This document shows positions 61,501-64,000 of a stretch of 64,000 bases of DNA, in pieces. The stretch spans positions 2,356,001 to 2,420,000 of the forward strand of contig NC_059419.1 of NCBI RefSeq assembly GCF_905220565.1, read 5' to 3'. Source of the DNA: Melitaea cinxia. Its lineage: Eukaryota > Arthropoda > Insecta > Lepidoptera > Nymphalidae. A program made the translations under genes and the position numbers. The stretch's first letter is position 1, and each line of letters opens with the position of its first letter. The notes under the pieces are model-generated. The model did not search any database and had not been told where the DNA came from. It saw only the letters and a list, made by a program, of their open reading frames with translations.

Positions 61501-63963
61501 GATGAATATTTCCTTTCTCCTTCTCAATAGTTTGGGCCATTCGTCGATCACCGCAGTGATGAAACCTTCCATGGTGCAGAACTGACTGTCCAGGCCTATT
61601 AACAGCAACATAAAGAAGAAGAGACACGACCAAAGAGGAGCGCCTGGTAGTTGTAGAACTGCTGATGGATAGGCGAGAAAAGCTAAGCCTGGACCTGCAA
61701 GAAAATATTTAGTGCTTATAATAGAAATTGCCAGATTTTGTTTAGTTTGGCAATGTAAGACAGGCAAAAAAACACAATGTCTTAACGGTATTAAATGTAT
61801 AGGTTAGCAAGTCTTGGAAAGTTTAGTTTTTATAATCCAGTAACTACAATGACAAATGTGTTTTTTTAAAGCATTTCCGCAACACATCGATAAAGTTTGA
61901 CCTTGAAAAAATGTAAACTGTACAGCCAGCGATAAAACAGTATCGGATTTTTTCATTATTCTGCTTTTGGCTTAAGATTTTAAATTTAATCCGTTCCAAT
62001 AATTATTTCTTACACAAAATGTTGAAAATATAACAATTATTTAGAAAAAATAATCATACCTGATGCTGCAACTTCCGCTACGGGTCTTTGTTGTTCATGA
62101 GCCATAAAACCAACCACTGAGAATATGACGAAACCAGCAAACATTGATGTACTGGAATTCACTGAACATACTATCAACGCATCTCTGAAAGAAAAAGTAA
62201 AATTTTGCTATTATTCCTAACAAAATCAGATTTAAATATGAGTTATACAATAGTTTTATCATAATAAAGAGGCAGCCTAAAATCTAATTTTCTATGTAAT
62301 AGATTTCGTGAATACTGATTTACAAAATATATCACACCAACGAAATTTATTTTCGCGATAAAGCCAACTTTTGTATTTGGTGCGATGATGATTGTGGTTT
62401 GTATTTGATTTTTTTTTGGGTACATTAAAGAATATACTATTATTATTAATATTCTTTTTACTCCTTAATTACCTAACCTTTATGGGGAAACCAAGAATTT
62501 ATTGAAATGTCATATAACAATATTATAAGCATAAAACAACAAGCTAAAGAATTAGACTTTAAGTAAAGAATTTTATCACTTTCATCATCTAGATATTATA
62601 CAGAAACAGTTTAAGAAGTAGGAAGAAATGTCATATAAAAAGACTGAAAAAGTAAAAGAAAACAAACTCAAAGAGACATACTTGTAAACGTTGTTAGTGA
62701 ACTTGTTATAACTCCCGAGAGCCACTAAAGTTCCCAAACCGAGACCGTAAGAGAAGAATATTTGTGTGACCGCATCTATCCATACTTCGGATTCGAAAAG
62801 TTTCGACATGTTTGGCATTACGTAGAACTTTATACCTTCTATCGCTCCGGGTAGAGTTATACCTGTTTGGAGAATAAACATTACATTCTTAGCTATATTT
62901 GTATATATAATCTTTATTTAACTCACCTATATACAGTAACTATTATCTCCCTCTTTCTACATACATACTAATATTTCCTACTATATTAACAATGATTACA
63001 AATTTTTTATGTCTTTAGTTGTTCTAGAAATCTCTAAATTTATTACTCCATCAAAATTGAAAGTTAAGAAAACGAATAATTAGATCAAATTTTACGCCAT
63101 TTCCTCATTGCAAACCTCACTTACCTCTAATAAGCAAAACGGTCAACAAGAAGTAGGGGAACAGAGCAGTAAAATAGACAACTTTGCCGGTCCACCTCAC
63201 TCCCTTCCAGATACAGAAGTAACAGAGCACCCAAACTAATAGTAGAGTACCCGCTAGTTCCCAACGAATGTTCCCAATGTGTTCGATACCGCTCGATATT
63301 TGGAGAGCACGACGTCTGAAAAAATACTTTATATTAGTAATAAATAAAAAATATATTATGTAACTAAATTGAAACAACACGTCTAAACCAAAAGAGTGAA
63401 GACTTTAATTATGTCTTGTAATTAATGAAAACGACGATGAAGGAGTGTTTAGTGAGACGGTAGGTGATAATGAAAAACCTTTATTGCTCAAAAGAATTTA
63501 TGAAATATAGGTATATGCAAAGCAGTTGACGGCGTGTACGGCATATCATGGTGAGATTTGCAAACTAGCTAGCCCTTTAGTACAATTTCCATAAGCCCTG
63601 ACAAAACCCTGCTTTTGCGATGCTGGTTTTATTCCTACCCTAAGTCTGAGTGTAATGTAAATTTTTTTAGATACATATTATTATTATATTAATCAGCATT
63701 TCTTTCAAAGAAAAAAAAATATCTACATAAACTGGTTATTACCTAAAACACAAGTAAGCAAATTCAAAATATTAAAAATAATGAGACTTACTCCCAAAAC
63801 TCTTTCACAGGGTCCGAAAGGACGGCTTTGCTTACATTCTTGCCATTCAGGGTACAGAAGGTATTCATGTCGAAATCAGACCAACAAGTAAGGTTCGTTC
63901 TGTCGTAAGGGTTCACACAGGTATCTGTATTCCAATAGTTGTCACATGTACGCCATGGAACAT
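58504..63963 (-). CDS. Sodium/chloride-dependent GABA transporter-like protein (SLC6), C-terminal 459 codons
   Basis: Gene-level entry; coding is the join of eight exons (1379 nt including stop, phases consistent), and the N-terminus lies right of the window. SLC6 proteins are plasma-membrane symporters that take up transmitters with Na+ and Cl-. Visible: extracellular loop 2 with W-R-T-C...C and two N-glycosylation sequons, then transmembrane segments 4-12. Close matches to GABA transporters are Q-I-F-F-S-Y-G-L-G-L-G-T (TM6), N-S-S-T-S-M-F-A-G-F-V (TM7, chloride/sodium site), G-L-D-S-Q-F-C (TM8, Na2 site) and F-E-C-V-S-I-S-W (TM10). A GABA transporter is preferred over other SLC6 members because these segments follow the GAT pattern as I know it. 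TM1 substrate residues are outside the window. Confidence 0.85.
58965..59250 (+). repeat. GTCGGCAA repeat downstream of the TM12 exon
   Basis: A well-preserved copy starting AACTGAGGTAGGGCACAGC and ending GTGATATAAAAAAAAA. A degraded copy in the other orientation follows (about 59260-59460). Both lie in the last SLC6 intron. Confidence 0.6.
59688..59746 (-). other. Exon-like duplicate of the TM12 exon end
   Basis: Reading the minus strand, acceptor TTTTTCAG is followed by 59 nt and donor GTTAG. The last ~22 nt repeat the end of the TM12 exon (G-T-N-M-E then the donor) with a few changes. Because 59 is not a multiple of 3, inclusion after the TM12 exon would shift the reading frame of the last exon. 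It is either a decayed duplicated exon or an alternative exon. Confidence 0.4.
59864..60031 (-). CDS. SLC6 transporter exon: TM12
   Basis: 168 nt, 56 codons, phase 0-0, acceptor CCGCAG, donor GTCAGC (not a strong donor). Y-E-Y-P-W-W-S-H-A-F-G-W-F and L-S-S-M-L-C-I-P-G-Y-M give TM12; it ends P-G-T-N-M-E. Third codon positions are nearly all G or C, unlike the flanking exons. Confidence 0.85.
60032..60700 (-). other. SLC6 intron before the TM12 exon
   Basis: Contains a degraded plus-strand SINE body (about 60130-60400, with TACATGGAGAAAGAAGCC) and AT-rich filler. No exon seen. The other SLC6 introns (60905-61449, 61695-62059, 62185-62681, 62863-63124, 63316-63791) hold only the palindrome and one degraded SINE. 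Confidence 0.5.
60701..60904 (-). CDS. SLC6 transporter exon: TM10-TM11
   Basis: 204 nt, exactly 68 codons, phase 0-0, acceptor TTCTAG, donor GTAAGT. G-G-M-Y-V-F-Q-I-L-D-S-Y, then L-I-F-F-E-C-V-S-I-S-W and G-V-N-R-F-Y-D-G-I-K-E-M, both signature stretches of GABA-type transporters. Confidence 0.9.
61323..61378. repeat. Perfect 56-bp palindrome
   Basis: Arms of 28 bp with no spacer, centred between 61350 and 61351 (AGTAAGGTT / AACCTTACT at the centre). It lies 71 bp from the SLC6 TM8-TM9 exon donor. Confidence 0.95.
61450..61694 (-). CDS. SLC6 transporter exon: TM8-TM9
   Basis: 245 nt, acceptor TTGCAG, donor GTAAAT, phase 1 in and 0 out. G-P-G-L-A-F-L-A-Y-P, P-L-W-S-C-L-F-F-F-M, then G-L-D-S-Q-F-C-T-M-E-G-F, where Asp-Ser is the Na2 site. 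R-R-R-K-E-I-F-I-A-I enters TM9. Among the best-conserved exons of the gene. Confidence 0.9.
62060..62184 (-). CDS. SLC6 transporter exon: TM7
   Basis: 125 nt, acceptor CTTTCAG, donor GTATG, phase 2 in and 1 out. D-A-L-I-V-C-S-V-N-S-S-T-S-M-F-A-G-F contains the Asn and Ser positions that coordinate Na+ and Cl- in SLC6 proteins. Then F-S-V-V-G-F-M-A-H-E and V-A-E-V-A-A-S-G. Confidence 0.85.
62682..62862 (-). CDS. SLC6 transporter exon: loop 3 and TM6
   Basis: 181 nt, acceptor AAACAG, donor GTATGT, phase 1 in and 2 out. L-P-G-A-I-E-G-I-K-F-Y leads to W-I-D-A-V-T-Q-I-F-F-S-Y and G-L-G-L-G-T, the unwound TM6 region that lines the substrate and ion sites. Ends N-N-V-Y-K. Confidence 0.85.
63125..63315 (-). 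CDS. SLC6 transporter exon: TM4-TM5
   Basis: 191 nt, acceptor TTTTCAG, donor GTAAGT, phase 2 in and 1 out. Encodes R-A-L-Q-I-S-S-G-I-E, then two hydrophobic segments separated by W-K-G-V-R-W-T-G-K, a strongly conserved intracellular turn, and F-P-Y-F-L-L-T-V-L-L-I-R-G. Confidence 0.85.
63567..63690 (+). mobile_element. Degraded tRNA-derived SINE in an SLC6 intron
   Basis: Starts AACTAGCTAGCCCTTTAG and contains TTTTATTCCTACCCTAAGTC and TGAGTGTAATG, matching the family at 55257 with many changes. Confidence 0.5.
63792..63963 (-). CDS. SLC6 transporter exon: extracellular loop 2
   Basis: 172 nt, acceptor ATTTCAG, donor GTAAGT, phase 1 in and 2 out. P-W-R-T-C-D-N-Y-W-N-T-D-T-C holds the disulfide pair of SLC6 loop 2. 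N-L-T and N-V-S are N-glycosylation sequons. Ends V-K-E-F-W-E, the entry to TM4. Confidence 0.85.
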
Positions 63964-64000
63964 CTGAAATTAAATAAGTTTTGGCAGCCATTATAAAACA

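Overview
The window looks like nuclear DNA of a moth or butterfly. It is AT-rich and has long introns with clean GT/AG junctions. It is packed with dispersed repeats that I recognise as typical of Lepidoptera: RTE-type LINEs and their tails, tRNA-derived SINEs, CTAG-ending Helitron-like pieces and MITEs. Two protein genes are present, both on the minus strand, and both run off the window. There are no bacterial operons, CRISPR arrays or rRNA genes, and I found no convincing functional tRNA gene.

Gene 1 (36547 down to 1091, continuing left of base 1) is a fibulin-1/-2-like extracellular matrix glycoprotein. I assembled 21 exons by reading the minus strand. All splice phases agree, giving 3420 nt or 1140 codons with no internal stop. 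In order they encode a signal peptide, three anaphylatoxin-like repeats, an acidic linker, and twelve complete EGF/calcium-binding EGF modules. One module is interrupted by a Pro/Glu-rich repeat segment of about 240 residues. A Ser/Thr-rich mucin-like spacer and two orphan two-cysteine half modules follow. The C-terminal fibulin module must lie beyond the left edge.

Gene 2 (63963 down to 58504, continuing right of base 64000) is the C-terminal 459 codons of a sodium- and chloride-dependent neurotransmitter transporter of the SLC6 family, closest to GABA transporters. Eight exons cover extracellular loop 2 to the C-terminus, with a stop codon and a polyadenylation signal 83 nt downstream.

The two genes are in tandem, separated by about 22 kb (36.6-58.4 kb) that holds mostly repeats. 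Intron 2 of the fibulin gene (17849-29372) contains an apparently intact RTE-clade LINE (986-residue ORF), an orphan ORF with two UBZ-type zinc fingers, a decayed pogo-type transposon with TA target duplication, and several Helitron-like pieces. Many short elements in the window are internally deleted derivatives of the same LINE, and five of them have readable target-site duplications. The SINE tails resemble the last ~36 nt of the LINE ORF, so donor and passengers appear together. The least expected sequence features are the cbEGF split by a repeat-rich insertion, the orphan UBZ ORF, a perfect 56-bp palindrome, a recent 233-bp tandem duplication and several nested insertions. I do not see a clearly new biochemical system.
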